A stretch of DNA of 48,314 nucleotides. Source: Ureibacillus endophyticus (GTDB lineage Bacteria > Bacillota > Bacilli > Bacillales_A > Planococcaceae). The stretch lies in contig NZ_RBZN01000026.1 of the NCBI RefSeq assembly GCF_003628435.1, forward strand, positions 1-48,314, read 5' to 3'. The stretch's first letter is position 1. Each line of letters starts with the position of its first letter. Below, in pieces: positions 16,407-26,547 of this stretch. A model generated the notes under the pieces. It did no database searches. It had not been told where the DNA came from and saw nothing but the letters and a program-made list of their open reading frames with translations. A program made the translations under genes and the position numbers.

Positions 16407-17954
16407 TTATAGAGGAATATTTCCGTGTTTTTTCTTCGGTCTTGATTCTTCTTTTTTATCTAACATATCTAATGCTTGAATTAATTTAATACGAGTATCA
16501 CGTGGGTCGATTACATCATCAACCATACCACGAGATGCTGCTACATAAGGATTAGCGAATTTTTCTTTGTATTCTTCAATTTTAGCCGCGCGAGTTGCTT
16601 CTGGATCTTCAGATTTTGCAATTTCTCCAGCAAAGATAATGTTTGCTGCACCTGCTGCACCCATAACCGCGATTTCAGCGTTTGGCCAAGCGAATACTAA
16701 ATCCGCACCAATTGATTTAGAGTTTAATGCAACGTATGCGCCACCGTATGCTTTACGAAGGATAACTGTAATTTTTGGAACAGTTGCTTCAGAGTAAGCA
16801 TATAAGATTTTCGCTCCGTGACGGATGATTCCACCATGTTCTTGTTTAACACCTGGGAAGAAACCAGATACGTCTTCAAATGTAATGATTGGAATATTGA
16901 AAGCATCACATGTACGAATGAAACGAGCCGCTTTATCTGAAGAGTCGATATCTAATCCACCTGCTAATGCTTTTGGTTGGTTACATACTAAACCTACAGA
17001 TTCCCCACCGATACGTGCAAAACCTACAACGATGTTTTTCGCGAATTCAGCTTGTACTTCCATGAAAGAACCTTCATCGACAACTTGCTCAACTACTTTA
17101 CGTACATCGTATGCTTTTGTTGGTTCAATTGGAACATAATCGATAATATCTGGACGATAGTCATCGCCTTCAGGTTTTGGATATTTTGGCGCTTTTTCTT
17201 TATTACTTTGTGGTAAATAGCTTAATAATCGACGAATTTGTTCAATTGATTCATGTTCAGATGGTGCGCGGAAATGTGCATTACCACTAATTGAGTTATG
17301 TACTTTTGAACCGCCTAAACCTTCAGAAGAGATTTTTTCTCCTGTTACAGTCTCAATTACTTTTGGACCAGTGATGAACATTTGTGAAGTTTTATCAACC
17401 ATTAAAATAAAATCTGTAATCGCTGGAGAGTAAACCGCTCCACCTGCACAAGGTCCCATAATAACTGAAATTTGTGGAATTACACCTGAATAAATTGCAT
17501 TACGATAGAAAATATGACCGTATCCATCTAATGAAAGTACCCCTTCTTGAATACGAGCACCACCTGAATCGTTAATTCCGATAAATGGTGTACCATTTTT
17601 AGCAGCTAAGTCCATTACAGCAGCAATTTTCTTCGCATGCATTTCACCAAGTGCACCGCCAAATACTGTGAAGTCTTGAGCAAATAAATAAACGTTACGT
17701 CCATTTACTTTACCAAAACCAGTAACAACACCATCTCCAGGTCCAACTTGTTTGTCCATACCGAAGTCAGTAGTACGGTGTGTAATGAAAGGATTGATCT
17801 CTACAAAAGTACCTTCGTCTAATAATAATTCAATACGCTCACGTGCAGTAAGCTTTCCTTTTTCGTGTTGCTTTTCAATACGTGCATCGCCACCACCAAG
17901 TTCGATTTCACGCTTTCGGTCATACATTTCATTAATTTTATCGAACATATCCAT
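16407..17954 (-). CDS. Acyl-CoA carboxylase carboxyltransferase subunit (propionyl-CoA carboxylase beta / YqjD type)
   Basis: Carboxyltransferase of a biotin-dependent propionyl-/acyl-CoA carboxylase or of methylmalonyl-CoA decarboxylase, 515 residues. Both crotonase-like halves are clear. The first has the oxyanion-hole region INDSGGARIQEGVLSLDGYG and MGPCAGGAVYSPA; the second has FEDVSGFFPGVKQEHGGIIRHGAKILYAY and AYGGAYVALNSKSIGAD. The gene starts two bases after the epimerase stop, so together they would make and interconvert methylmalonyl-CoA for the mutase. The biotin carboxylase and biotin carrier subunits are not in the window. Confidence 0.9.
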   Translation of the reverse strand: MDMFDKINEMYDRKREIELGGGDARIEKQHEKGKLTARERIELLLDEGTFVEINPFITHRTTDFGMDKQVGPGDGVVTGFGKVNGRNVYLFAQDFTVFGGALGEMHAKKIAAVMDLAAKNGTPFIGINDSGGARIQEGVLSLDGYGHIFYRNAIYSGVIPQISVIMGPCAGGAVYSPAITDFILMVDKTSQMFITGPKVIETVTGEKISSEGLGGSKVHNSISGNAHFRAPSEHESIEQIRRLLSYLPQSNKEKAPKYPKPEGDDYRPDIIDYVPIEPTKAYDVRKVVEQVVDEGSFMEVQAEFAKNIVVGFARIGGESVGLVCNQPKALAGGLDIDSSDKAARFIRTCDAFNIPIITFEDVSGFFPGVKQEHGGIIRHGAKILYAYSEATVPKITVILRKAYGGAYVALNSKSIGADLVFAWPNAEIAVMGAAGAANIIFAGEIAKSEDPEATRAAKIEEYKEKFANPYVAASRGMVDDVIDPRDTRIKLIQALDMLDKKEESRPKKKHGNIPL

Positions 17955-17956
17955 GA

Positions 17957-18370
17957 TTACTTTTCCCCTTTTCCACTTTTATCGCATAGCTCGTATAGAA
18001 CTCCGAATGAATCTTTTGGGTGTAGGAATGCAACTTCTGCTCCTCCAGCACCTGGTTTTGGTTCGTCTGATAGAATACGTACACCTTTTTCACGTAACTC
18101 TTGCATTCTCTCACGAATTCCTGTTACTCCAAAGGCAACATGCTGAATTCCTTCTCCGCGCTTTTCGATATGGTTATAAATTGCGCTGTCTTCACTTGTT
18201 GGTTCCAATAACTCAAACTTTACATTTCCTGCATCTATAAATGCCACTCTCACATTTTGAGATGGAACTTCTTCAATTTTTAATAATTTTAATCCTAGGA
18301 CTTCTGTATAATATGGAATACGTTCATCTAGGCTTTTCACAGCGATACCAATATGATCCACTTTTTCCAT
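17957..18370 (-). CDS. mce: Methylmalonyl-CoA epimerase
   Basis: A 137-residue glyoxalase-fold enzyme that interconverts the 2S and 2R isomers of methylmalonyl-CoA. Family features are KVDHIGIAVKSLDERIPYY (metal-binding His near residue 5), VAFIDAGNVKFELLEPT with a metal-ligand glutamate, GEGIQHVAFGV and HPKDSFGVLYELCD. The ATG at 18370 is chosen because AGGAGGGGTG lies just upstream; the longer reading starts before the ribosome binding site. First gene of a two-gene operon with the carboxyltransferase. Confidence 0.92.
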   Translation of the reverse strand: MEKVDHIGIAVKSLDERIPYYTEVLGLKLLKIEEVPSQNVRVAFIDAGNVKFELLEPTSEDSAIYNHIEKRGEGIQHVAFGVTGIRERMQELREKGVRILSDEPKPGAGGAEVAFLHPKDSFGVLYELCDKSGKGEK

Positions 18371-18435
18371 TGTAACACCCCTCCTGTTATAGTACAAATC
18401 TATTTTAACGAATTTAAAAACAACTCGCTACATAC

Positions 18436-18463
18436 TTGAGAAAAATTTCAAATTTGATAAACT
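18436..18463 (+). promoter_or_regulatory. Candidate sigma-A promoter for the prli42 gene
   Basis: TTGAGA (18436-18441), 16-base spacer, TAAACT (18458-18463). The start would fall about 25 bases before the ATG at 18495. Confidence 0.45.
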
Positions 18464-18494
18464 AAATCTAAGAAAAAAAGGAGAGTACGAGCAT

Positions 18495-18587
18495 ATGAGT
18501 AATAAAAAATTTCAGAAAATAGTTGTATATTGTATGATAGCCATCATGGTTATTTCAACTTTAGCTTTTGGTCTATCATTCTTCTAA
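18495..18587 (+). CDS. prli42: Stressosome-associated miniprotein Prli42
   Basis: A 30-codon gene, ATG at 18495 to TAA at 18587, with AAAGGAGAG ten bases upstream. The product begins MSNKKFQKIVVY and continues as one membrane segment ending in TLAFGLSFF. This matches Prli42, the tiny membrane protein reported to anchor the stressosome in Listeria and conserved among Bacillota: a basic cytosolic N-terminus, one hydrophobic helix and almost nothing outside. It lies between the divergent epimerase gene and the convergent yqjA-like gene, with its own promoter and terminator. Assignment rests on size, layout and residue pattern. Confidence 0.8.
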   Translation: MSNKKFQKIVVYCMIAIMVISTLAFGLSFF

Positions 18588-18600
18588 ATTCAACTTTATT

Positions 18601-18636
18601 GCGATTACTACTAGTTGGTAATCGCTTTTTTCTTTT
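18601..18636 (+). terminator. Terminator of the prli42 gene
   Basis: GCGATTAC (18601-18608) and GTAATCGC (18618-18625) form an 8-bp stem followed by TTTTTTCTTTT. It overlaps the last codons of the convergent yqjA-like gene. Confidence 0.9.
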
Positions 18637-19588
18637 TAATACCTTTAAAGGATTGTTTAATCTCTAAATACTCATCCATTTCTTCAATAAATTGATATAG
18701 TGAGGCCATGGCAAGAAATTTTTCATGATTTTCAGGTAATGGCATTTTAGCAAACTCTTGTTTTACTATATCCAATTTGTCTCTAAATTTTTTCGCCGTA
18801 TTTCCTGAATGGACGTTGATTGATAACTCCTCCATAAAATCTGCAACAAGTTCTGCTTGTTGTACCATAACAGGCAAAGTAGTAATCTTCGGTAACACCC
18901 GCTCAATAATTTCTAGCTGCTTTTCACGCATATCAAAATATAAATAATATTGATTTTCTTTTCTGGCTAAATGATTTTCAACATCTTTGAAGGCGAGGGA
19001 TTTTGCTTTATTTAGCAGATTTACCGCTTCAATAATCTCTTTCCCGTCCCAGGAGGTATCCCCATTGCGCAAATATTTGACAATTTCAGAAAATATAGAA
19101 CGGTATAATTCCTCAATTTGATTAATGTAATGATCCAATTGTTTTTGATAATCGCCCATATACATATTCACGGCAAGTCCCGTTCCAAAACCAATTGCCA
19201 TTAAAGATAGCTCATTCCATAATAAATCAACCGTAAAATTACCTTCATTATAAATGTGCATCATTATGACAACACTTGAAACAAATCCGTCTGAAACTCG
19301 TAATGAAACAATAGTTGGAATAAAAACTAATAACATTAAACCTAGTACAATGGGATAATAGCCAAACGATTCTAATGCTATAAAGGCAAATATCATGCCG
19401 ATAATACTTGCAACCACTCTCGTGTAAACGGCATGCACAGATTTCTTTTTAGTCGTTTGTACGCAGAGAATCGTTAAGATCGCTGCTGAACTAAAAAAAT
19501 GTAAGTCAAAATAAGCTGCTAGGAATAATGCGATTGATGCACCAACAGCAGTTTTTATAGTTCGATAGCCAATTTTAAACTTTTTAAT
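18611..19588 (-). CDS. yqjA: YqjA-like aromatic acid exporter family membrane protein, probable ATT start
   Basis: A membrane protein of the YqjA (DUF939/ArAE) family with an N-terminal membrane bundle and a C-terminal cytosolic helical domain (about residues 140-315). The first ATG/GTG/TTG in frame is a GTG at 19438, which would remove the first 50 residues, including conserved KIGYRTIKTAVGASIAL and SSAAILTILCVQTTKKKS. The frame stays open back to a TAA just upstream, and the only sensible start is ATT at 19588, seven bases after a strong AAGGGGG. From there the protein is 325 residues, close to Bacillus subtilis YqjA. The transport substrate is unproven. Confidence 0.82.
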   Translation of the reverse strand: MKKFKIGYRTIKTAVGASIALFLAAYFDLHFFSSAAILTILCVQTTKKKSVHAVYTRVVASIIGMIFAFIALESFGYYPIVLGLMLLVFIPTIVSLRVSDGFVSSVVIMMHIYNEGNFTVDLLWNELSLMAIGFGTGLAVNMYMGDYQKQLDHYINQIEELYRSIFSEIVKYLRNGDTSWDGKEIIEAVNLLNKAKSLAFKDVENHLARKENQYYLYFDMREKQLEIIERVLPKITTLPVMVQQAELVADFMEELSINVHSGNTAKKFRDKLDIVKQEFAKMPLPENHEKFLAMASLYQFIEEMDEYLEIKQSFKGIKKKKAITN

Positions 19589-19624
19589 AAAAGTTCCCCC
19601 TTAATTGACTGTTACATCGTATAT

Positions 19625-19668
19625 ATAAGAAAGAACATGTCCTTAAAGAATAAACTTTAAGGACGTGT
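19625..19668 (-). terminator. Terminator of the bacilliredoxin gene
   Basis: ACATGTCCTTAAAG (19635-19648) and CTTTAAGGACGTGT (19655-19668) pair with one mismatch and a six-base loop. On the minus strand TTCTTTCTT follows. It ends the unit that begins upstream with the mutase genes. Confidence 0.85.
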
Positions 19669-19680
19669 CTTTACTAAATG

Positions 19681-20121
19681 TTAAACTTCTTCACAAAACT
19701 CTTCAAAGTTTGCTTGTAGATTAGTAATAACAGACATTGGGTCATGTCCTTCAATTTCATGACGTCCGATATCAGCTACTACTTTCCCATCTTTTAATAG
19801 AACAAAAGATGGAGAAGAAGGAATATGATTATCACCAAAGAAATAACGTGCTGCTGCAGTTGCTTCTTTATCTTGACCAGCAAATACTGTAACTAAATGA
19901 TTTGGTCTTTTATCATAATGAATAGCATTGGCTGCTGCTGGACGAGCAATTCCACCTGCACAACCACATACTGAATTCACCATTACTAATGTAGTACCAG
20001 GACGTGCAAATGCTTCTTCCACCTCTTCAGGCGTACGCAGCTGCTCATAACCTGCAGCCTCCATTTCAGCACGTGCTGTTCTTTTAATTTCCTCCATAAA
20101 CAAATCATAATCCATGTTCAT
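19681..20121 (-). CDS. brxB: Bacilliredoxin (BrxA/BrxB family)
   Basis: A 146-residue thioredoxin-fold protein that removes bacillithiol from S-bacillithiolated protein thiols. The active-site motif is Cys52-Gly53-Cys54 in [16 protein letters not shown], where the first cysteine attacks the mixed disulfide. [14 protein letters not shown] carries the conserved cis-proline region. The ribosome binding site AAAGGAG is nine bases before the ATG. It follows meaB by 75 bases with no hairpin between, so it may be read through from the mutase operon. It corresponds best to YqiW (BrxB) of Bacillus subtilis. Confidence 0.9.
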   Translation of the reverse strand: MNMDYDLFMEEIKRTARAEMEAAGYEQLRTPEEVEEAFARPGTTLVMVNSVCGCAGGIARPAAANAIHYDKRPNHLVTVFAGQDKEATAAARYFFGDNHIPSSPSFVLLKDGKVVADIGRHEIEGHDPMSVITNLQANFEEFCEEV

Positions 20122-20196
20122 AATTTATCGCTCCTTTCAACTAATCATTTTAACATAAAGACCCTAGTTTATATGATAAAAACACTTCTTTTCTAT

Positions 20197-21276
20197 TTAG
20201 GAAAATAACTTTAATACGCCTTGTGTTACTGTAATTTCCCCTTTTAAAATGGCATTTTCTAATGCTTTAACCTGAGTCTTTTTATCGCGATCATTGAAAA
20301 ATGAGTCGATTAAATGATCAACAATCATGGATTGGAACCATTCACGGGTTTGTTCTAATCTTCTTGTTTCCCAATAGGAAGACTCTTTGATCGTCGTTTC
20401 GAACTGACAAATCATCTCCCAAGCTTCTTTTAAACCTGTTTTTTCAAGAGATGATGCAGGAAGTGCTTTACTCATCCAACCAGGTGTTGCAGGTTGTAGG
20501 AAGTGTAAAATTTGCATATATTCACGCACCGTTTTTCTAGCTTTTGGAATATTATCACCGTCACTTTTATGAACAATGATTCCATCCGCTAACTCCATGA
20601 TGCCCTTTTTCATTCCTTGCAGTTCATCACCAGCACCTGTTAACACTAGAAGTAAAAAGAAATCTACCATTCCCCGTACAAAGGTTTCACTTTGGCCAAC
20701 ACCAACTGTTTCAATTAGGATGACATCATAACCAGCTGCTTCACAAATAAGCATCGTTTCACGTGTTTTTTTATGAACCCCACCTAAAGTTCCTGCACTT
20801 GGAGAAGGTCGTACAAAGGCGTTTCGATTACGACTTAGTTCTTCCATCCTTGTTTTATCACCTAAAATACTCCCTCCTGAAAGAGATGAGCTTGGGTCAA
20901 TGGCAAGAACGGCAACTTTTTTCCCCATATTGCAAAGCATTGAACCAAATGCCTCGATAAATGAACTCTTTCCTGCTCCGGGTACTCCCGTAATTCCGAT
21001 TCGAATACTGTTCCCTGTATACGGTAAGAGTTCTTGCAATAAATTTTGGGCCTGTTCTTTATGCTCAGGATTAGAACTTTCGATTAGTGTGATTGCTTTG
21101 GAGAGTGAAGTACGAGCACCTTCTCGCACTTCACCTGCCAATTTTTGAATGTCAATTTGTTCTTGCTTTTTTTTACGAAACTTTTTTGGTGTAACTTTCA
21201 TTCCGTCATGGCCACCTTCAACACCAGGCTTTACTTCTAGAGCACTCCTCTCTGGCATTGAATTACGTCCATCCAT
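20197..21276 (-). CDS. meaB: Methylmalonyl-CoA mutase-associated GTPase MeaB
   Basis: G-protein chaperone that guards methylmalonyl-CoA mutase, gating cobalamin loading and replacing damaged cofactor. At 359 residues it has the SIMIBI layout: an N-terminal helical arm, Walker A GVPGAGKSS near residue 97, the switch region AIDPSSSLSGGSILGDKTRM, Walker B LIETVGVGQSE, base-specificity element VHKSDGDN, and a C-terminal dimerisation arm. An extra basic N-terminal tail (about 45 residues, with KKFRKKKQ) precedes the domain. The ATG overlaps the mutB stop codon by one base. Confidence 0.93.
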   Translation of the reverse strand: MDGRNSMPERSALEVKPGVEGGHDGMKVTPKKFRKKKQEQIDIQKLAGEVREGARTSLSKAITLIESSNPEHKEQAQNLLQELLPYTGNSIRIGITGVPGAGKSSFIEAFGSMLCNMGKKVAVLAIDPSSSLSGGSILGDKTRMEELSRNRNAFVRPSPSAGTLGGVHKKTRETMLICEAAGYDVILIETVGVGQSETFVRGMVDFFLLLVLTGAGDELQGMKKGIMELADGIIVHKSDGDNIPKARKTVREYMQILHFLQPATPGWMSKALPASSLEKTGLKEAWEMICQFETTIKESSYWETRRLEQTREWFQSMIVDHLIDSFFNDRDKKTQVKALENAILKGEITVTQGVLKLFS

Positions 21277-23426
21277 TATTCAGTCACTTCCTCGTAACCT
21301 AATCGTTTGTAGATCTCTTCAATAATTTTCATTGCTGAAACTGGGATTACAGTACCTGGACCGAAAATCGCTACTGCTCCAGAATCATATAAATATTCAT
21401 AATCTTGTGCAGGAATAACTCCACCAACAATAACGATGATGTCTTCACGTCCAAGTTTTTTCAGTTCTTCAACTAGTTCTGGTACTAATGTTTTATGTCC
21501 AGCCGCTAAAGAAGACACACCCACACAATGAACATCATTTTCTACAGCCATTTGAGCTGCTTCTTCTGGGGTCATGAATAATGGAGAAATGTCAACGTCG
21601 AAACCTAGGTCGGCATAACCAGTAGCAACTACTTTTGCTCCACGGTCGTGTCCATCTTGTCCCATTTTTGCAACAAGAATACGTGGGCGACGTCCTTCAT
21701 TTTCAAGGAATTCTTCTGTCATTTGTTTTACTTCTTGGATTAGTTCTTCATCAGAGAAGTTTGAAGAGTATACTCCAGAAATAGAACGAATAATTGCTTT
21801 ATGACGTCCTGATACTTTTTCGATAGCATCAGAAATTTCACCTAGTGATGCACGAGCGCGAGCAGCATCTACAGCAACTGCTAATAAGTTTTCTTCACCT
21901 GTTTCAGCTGCAACTGTTAGTCTTGCTAAATGTTTTTGCACTTCTTCTTCATTACGATTTGCTTTTAATGCATCTAAACGCTCGATTTGTTTTTGACGAA
22001 CAAGCGTGTTATCAATATCTAAGATTTCAATCGGTTCTTCAACATCTAATAGATATTTATTTACACCAACGATAGTTTCTGATTTAGAATCGATTTTTGC
22101 TTGGCGTTTTGCTGCAGACTCTTCAACTTTCATTTTTGGTAAGCCTGTTTCGATTGCTTTTGCCATACCGCCTAGTTCTTCGATTTCTTCGATTAATGCC
22201 CATGCTTTTTCAGTAAGTTCATCTGTTAATTTTTCAACGTAGTATGAACCACCCCATGGATCGATTACTTTAGTCATTCCTGTTTCTTCTTGTAAGAATA
22301 ATTGCGTATTACGAGCAATACGTGCTGAGAAGTCTGTTGGTAAAGCAATCGCTTCATCAAGTGCGTTTGTATGAAGTGATTGAGTATGACCCATTGCAGC
22401 AGCGTTTGCTTCAATTAACGTACGTGTAACGTTATTGAATGGATCTTGCTCTGTTAAAGACCATCCAGATGTTTGTGAGTGAGTACGTAACGCTAATGAT
22501 TTAGGATTTTTCGGGTTAAATGTACTCATCATTTGTGCCCAAATACGGCGTGCAGCACGCATTTTTGCAACTTCCATATAATAATTCATTCCGATTGCCC
22601 AGAAGAATGATAAACGTGGAGCAAAGGAATCAATATCAATACCTGCTTTTAAACCAGTACGTACATATTCAAGACCATCAGCTAATGTATAAGCTAACTC
22701 GATATCGTTTGTCGCACCAGCTTCTTGAATATGGTAACCAGAAATTGAGATTGAGTTAAATTTCGGCATAAATTTACTTGTATATTCAAAAATATCTGCA
22801 ATGATTTTCATAGACATTTCTGGTGGGTAAATGTATGTGTTACGAACCATATATTCTTTTAAAATATCGTTTTGAATTGTACCTGCAAGCTTTTCAGGTG
22901 TTACCCCTTGTTCTTCTGCAGCAACAATGTAAAATGCCATAATCGGTAATACTGCACCGTTCATTGTCATAGATACTGACATTTGATCAAGTGGGATACC
23001 ATCAAATAAGATTTTCATATCTTCAATTGAGTCGATTGCAACCCCAGCTTTACCAACATCCCCTTTTACACGAGGATGGTCTGAGTCATAACCACGGTGA
23101 GTCGCTAAGTCAAATGCTACAGATAACCCTTTTTGACCCATCGCTAAGTTACGGCGATAAAAAGCATTTGATTCTTCAGCAGTCGAGAAACCTGCATATT
23201 GACGAACTGTCCAAGGACGAGCAACATACATCGTTGGGTAAGGTCCACGTGTATTTGGTGCAATCCCTGATACGTCATTTAAATGTTTCACATGCTGAAT
23301 ATCTTCTTTATTATAAAATTCTTTTACTTCAATACCTTCATTTGTCATGAATGTTTGAGTAGGTGTAAGTTTTTCGTCTAATAATACTTGTTCAATATTA
23401 ACTGATTTAAAGTTTGGTGTTGTCAT
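21276..23426 (-). CDS. mutB: Methylmalonyl-CoA mutase large (catalytic) subunit
   Basis: Adenosylcobalamin-dependent enzyme converting methylmalonyl-CoA to succinyl-CoA, 716 residues. The N-terminal TIM barrel has [21 protein letters not shown] and the substrate-tyrosine region, followed by [12 protein letters not shown] and [20 protein letters not shown]. The C-terminal cobalamin-binding domain carries the lower-ligand motif DGHDRGAKV and the GG motif of [16 protein letters not shown]. It overlaps mutA by four bases (ATGA) and meaB by one. It completes the propionyl-CoA route from valine and isoleucine. Confidence 0.96.
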   Translation of the reverse strand: MTTPNFKSVNIEQVLLDEKLTPTQTFMTNEGIEVKEFYNKEDIQHVKHLNDVSGIAPNTRGPYPTMYVARPWTVRQYAGFSTAEESNAFYRRNLAMGQKGLSVAFDLATHRGYDSDHPRVKGDVGKAGVAIDSIEDMKILFDGIPLDQMSVSMTMNGAVLPIMAFYIVAAEEQGVTPEKLAGTIQNDILKEYMVRNTYIYPPEMSMKIIADIFEYTSKFMPKFNSISISGYHIQEAGATNDIELAYTLADGLEYVRTGLKAGIDIDSFAPRLSFFWAIGMNYYMEVAKMRAARRIWAQMMSTFNPKNPKSLALRTHSQTSGWSLTEQDPFNNVTRTLIEANAAAMGHTQSLHTNALDEAIALPTDFSARIARNTQLFLQEETGMTKVIDPWGGSYYVEKLTDELTEKAWALIEEIEELGGMAKAIETGLPKMKVEESAAKRQAKIDSKSETIVGVNKYLLDVEEPIEILDIDNTLVRQKQIERLDALKANRNEEEVQKHLARLTVAAETGEENLLAVAVDAARARASLGEISDAIEKVSGRHKAIIRSISGVYSSNFSDEELIQEVKQMTEEFLENEGRRPRILVAKMGQDGHDRGAKVVATGYADLGFDVDISPLFMTPEEAAQMAVENDVHCVGVSSLAAGHKTLVPELVEELKKLGREDIIVIVGGVIPAQDYEYLYDSGAVAIFGPGTVIPVSAMKIIEEIYKRLGYEEVTE

Positions 23427-25117
23427 TGTTGTGCCCCCTTCACACTTTCAAGTACCTCGTTTAACTTTTTAACGATATTTTGACCTGCAAAAATAAAGCC
23501 GTTTAGTCCGTTTTCTAACCATGCTGATTCTTCGTCTTTATATTTACCTGCAGCATCTAAAATTAAGTTTTCAGGTTTAACTGAAAGTAGTGTTGGCACA
23601 AGTTCTTTTGTATCCTCATCTTTTGCAGCTACAATCACATAATCGTAATTTGCATTTTGTAGCCATTCTTTCGCAGCATCAACAGTTAGAATTTCTCCTG
23701 ATTGTTCTGGAGACACACCTGCTGTAGCAAAGAATCCTGAAACAAAGTCTGCACGCGGTTTGAAATCTTTTAATTTTCCGAAAGTTAAAATTGCAATTTT
23801 AGGTTGTGTAGCACTATATTTTTCACGTAACTGTTCAAATGGAATTGCTAAACGTTTTATCGATGCGAATGCTGCGTTAGTTTCCGCTGGTAATTCATCA
23901 ACTGGATTAGCATAGATGTTTGTACCGATTAACGATTGTTTACGTGTTTGTACAGCTTTTAATCGATCGTTATATACTTTTTCAAGACTTTCTTGTAATT
24001 TGCCAGATTCAACATAAGCATCAAATCCACCGTTTTCTTGGATCTCTAAGAATAATGCCCAAGCTTTTTCTACAAATTCTGCAGTTAAAGTCTCAAGGAA
24101 GTACGAACCGCCTGCTGGATCTAATACATTCTCAACTTGTGACTCTTCTTTTATCACTAATAATACGTTTCGTGCAATACGGATTGATTTATCAGTAGGT
24201 TTTGATAGAACATCATGTGGATGTACTGTAAAGAAATCTGCCCCACCGATTAGTCCAGAGAATGCTTCATTTCCTGCACGTAGTAAGTTTACATAAACAT
24301 CTAATTTTGAGTAACTACGTAATGAGTTTTCTGCCACAACAGGAATAGCAACTGGATTATTAACGCCATATGCAGCAGCAAATGCTTTCCATAATACTTT
24401 AAACGCACGAAGCTTAGCAACTTCCGCAAAGAATTGTGTATCAATCGCAAAGTTTACAAAGAAGTTTTTCGAAAATTGTTCGAAATCACCGTCTTTAATT
24501 TCCTTTGCAGCGATTGCTAATGCGATAGCTAGTTCTTGTACTGCATTTGCACCTTCATAATGATATGTAACAGTATTCGCGCTAACTGTACGAACATTTT
24601 CAAAGCCATCTAATTCGATTGGTGACTCTGAAATAATAAATCCTTGTACTTTTTCTTTATTTTCAATTTTATTAAAAACTTGTAAAAGGGAGTCGTTTTT
24701 ATTTTGAATAATAAATTTGAATGGGTTTTGGACTAAATATGTCGCTAATTTTTCTAAGTTTGTATCGTTCCATTCGAAATTTGTACGAGCATCAATTGTT
24801 AAACAATTATTTCCTCGTTCAATGCTATCTTCTAGATTCGAGAAAAATTGTTCTGATGTGTCACCGTAAATTTGCTGAGCAGCTTGTAAGCCCTCTGAAC
24901 TTTTAAGTGAACGAATTGTTGCAATTTGCTTTTCTAACTCATCACCAATTTTGTCTACTAATGTTTCTTGTGTGTAAAGTGGAGATAGAGTTACATCTTC
25001 TGCAAGTTTTGTGAAAAGAGATTCAAAAGGTTTCCCCTTTAGAGCCTTTATTGCTTCTTCTTTCCATTGTTCATAACTTGCTGTCTGAAATTGAATATCT
25101 TTCATTTTAATTGACAT
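23423..25117 (-). CDS. mutA: Methylmalonyl-CoA mutase small subunit
   Basis: Non-catalytic partner of MutB, 564 residues, related to the large subunit but degenerate. The barrel region includes [45 protein letters not shown] and [20 protein letters not shown]. The C-terminal domain lacks the DxHxxG cobalamin motif, as expected. The start is less certain than most: AAGGGGGAA lies 16 bases before the ATG at 25117, and a second ATG four codons in is no better placed. First gene of the mutA-mutB-meaB operon, separated from bkdB by a terminator. Confidence 0.92.
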   Translation of the reverse strand: MSIKMKDIQFQTASYEQWKEEAIKALKGKPFESLFTKLAEDVTLSPLYTQETLVDKIGDELEKQIATIRSLKSSEGLQAAQQIYGDTSEQFFSNLEDSIERGNNCLTIDARTNFEWNDTNLEKLATYLVQNPFKFIIQNKNDSLLQVFNKIENKEKVQGFIISESPIELDGFENVRTVSANTVTYHYEGANAVQELAIALAIAAKEIKDGDFEQFSKNFFVNFAIDTQFFAEVAKLRAFKVLWKAFAAAYGVNNPVAIPVVAENSLRSYSKLDVYVNLLRAGNEAFSGLIGGADFFTVHPHDVLSKPTDKSIRIARNVLLVIKEESQVENVLDPAGGSYFLETLTAEFVEKAWALFLEIQENGGFDAYVESGKLQESLEKVYNDRLKAVQTRKQSLIGTNIYANPVDELPAETNAAFASIKRLAIPFEQLREKYSATQPKIAILTFGKLKDFKPRADFVSGFFATAGVSPEQSGEILTVDAAKEWLQNANYDYVIVAAKDEDTKELVPTLLSVKPENLILDAAGKYKDEESAWLENGLNGFIFAGQNIVKKLNEVLESVKGAQQ

Positions 25118-25185
25118 AAGTTCGCTATTCAGCTTCCCCCTTTAAAAAATATAATATTATTCTACATTACAAAGCCTTCGCAATA

Positions 25186-25226
25186 AAGCAAAAAAATAAA
25201 CGGAAGCCTGATATTTAAGGCTTCCG
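25186..25226 (-). terminator. Terminator between bkdB and mutA
   Basis: CGGAAGCCT (25201-25209) and AGGCTTCCG (25218-25226) form a perfect 9-bp stem. On the minus strand it is followed by TTTATTTTTTTGC. It ends the bkd operon just upstream of mutA. Confidence 0.9.
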
Positions 25227-25233
25227 CTACGAT

Positions 25234-26526
25234 TTAAAAAATCGAATTCGCATTATAATTTGTTTTTTCGACGATATCTTTCACTTTATTTAGAAATTTC
25301 CCACAAATCAATCCATCTAAAATTCTGTGATCTAAAGATAAACATAAATTTACCATATCACGTGCTGCAAACATGTTATCATGCATGATTACCGGTCTTT
25401 TTACAATTGATTCCACTTGTACAATAGCAGCTTGAGGATAATTGATTATTCCCATAGATTGTACAGATCCAAATGAACCCGTATTGTTCACCGTGAAAGT
25501 ACCACCTTGCATATGTTCAGGTCGAAGTTTCCCAGAACGCACAAGGGTTGACAATTCATGAATCTCTTTCGCTATACCTTTCACCGTTTTGTCATCTGCA
25601 TTTTTTATGACAGGAACAAATAACGCATCATCTGTTGCCACAGCTATGGAAATATTTATATCCTTTTTTTGTATAATTTTATCGCCAGCCCATACAGAAT
25701 TCATTTGAGGAAACTCTTTTAAGGCCTGTGCAATTGCTTTTACGAAAAAGGCAAAATATGTTAAATTATAACCTTCACGTTTTTTAAATTCATCTTTTAT
25801 TTTATTGCGATATGCAACAAGTTCTGTTACATCCGCTTCTATCATCATCCATGCATGAGGTACTTCTTGTTTACTTCGAACCATATTATTTGCAATGGCA
25901 CGACGAATGGATGTAACAGGAATTTCTATGTCTTGAGAAGATGAAATTGGCGAAATCTTCGTCTCTTGTAAATTATCAGTTTGTTTGTCCACTTTAGATT
26001 GTTGTGGAACTTCTTGTGGCACTACATTAGTAGCTACTTTTTGCTGTTTTGTTGAGTGTCCAGCTTCGAGATAGTTCAATACATCTTTTCGTGTAATACG
26101 ACCTTCTAAACCAGTTCCTTTAATTACTTGAAGATCAATATTATGTTCTTGTGCGAGTTTTAAGACAGCTGGGGAGTAGCGCTTCTTTTGAGGTGATGCA
26201 TTCGTAGGTTTCTTCATACTACCCGCATTTAAAATTGCTGCACTTATGTTCGATGTTACTTGTTTCTGCTCTTCTTGTTTTGCTTCTTCCACTTCTATCG
26301 TACACACGACTGCTCCAACTGGAAGTGTTTCTCCCTCATTTGCTATCAGTTCAGTAATAACACCAGAAAAGGAAGAAGGTATTTCTGCATTTACTTTATC
26401 TGTTACAACTTCAGCTAGTGGGTCATATTTATTTACTTTATCCCCTGGTTTCACAAGCCATCTTTCTATCGTGCCTTCTGTAACACTTTCTCCTAACTGA
26501 GGCATTAATATTTGTTGATTTGCCAC
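25234..26526 (-). CDS. bkdB: Branched-chain 2-oxo acid dehydrogenase E2 (dihydrolipoyl acyltransferase)
   Basis: Core of the branched-chain keto acid dehydrogenase complex, moving the acyl group from lipoate to coenzyme A. 430 residues in three parts: lipoyl domain (1-80, with lipoyl Lys44 in VVTDKVNAEIP), peripheral-subunit-binding domain (KRYSPAVLKLAQEHNIDLQ to GRITRKDVLNYLE), and the catalytic domain with the active-site His in LSLDHRILDG. One lipoyl domain is the normal number. The start is GTG, eight bases after AGGGGG. It follows bkdAB by 21 bases and is the last gene of the operon. Confidence 0.95.
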   Translation of the reverse strand: MANQQILMPQLGESVTEGTIERWLVKPGDKVNKYDPLAEVVTDKVNAEIPSSFSGVITELIANEGETLPVGAVVCTIEVEEAKQEEQKQVTSNISAAILNAGSMKKPTNASPQKKRYSPAVLKLAQEHNIDLQVIKGTGLEGRITRKDVLNYLEAGHSTKQQKVATNVVPQEVPQQSKVDKQTDNLQETKISPISSSQDIEIPVTSIRRAIANNMVRSKQEVPHAWMMIEADVTELVAYRNKIKDEFKKREGYNLTYFAFFVKAIAQALKEFPQMNSVWAGDKIIQKKDINISIAVATDDALFVPVIKNADDKTVKGIAKEIHELSTLVRSGKLRPEHMQGGTFTVNNTGSFGSVQSMGIINYPQAAIVQVESIVKRPVIMHDNMFAARDMVNLCLSLDHRILDGLICGKFLNKVKDIVEKTNYNANSIF

Positions 26527-26547
26527 CTAAAATACCCCCTACTTGAG

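Noticed and set aside
21845-23350. Long plus-strand open frames opposite mutB and neighbouring genes
   Set aside because: They lie antisense to well-conserved genes, have no ribosome binding sites, and their composition reflects codon bias of the real frame.
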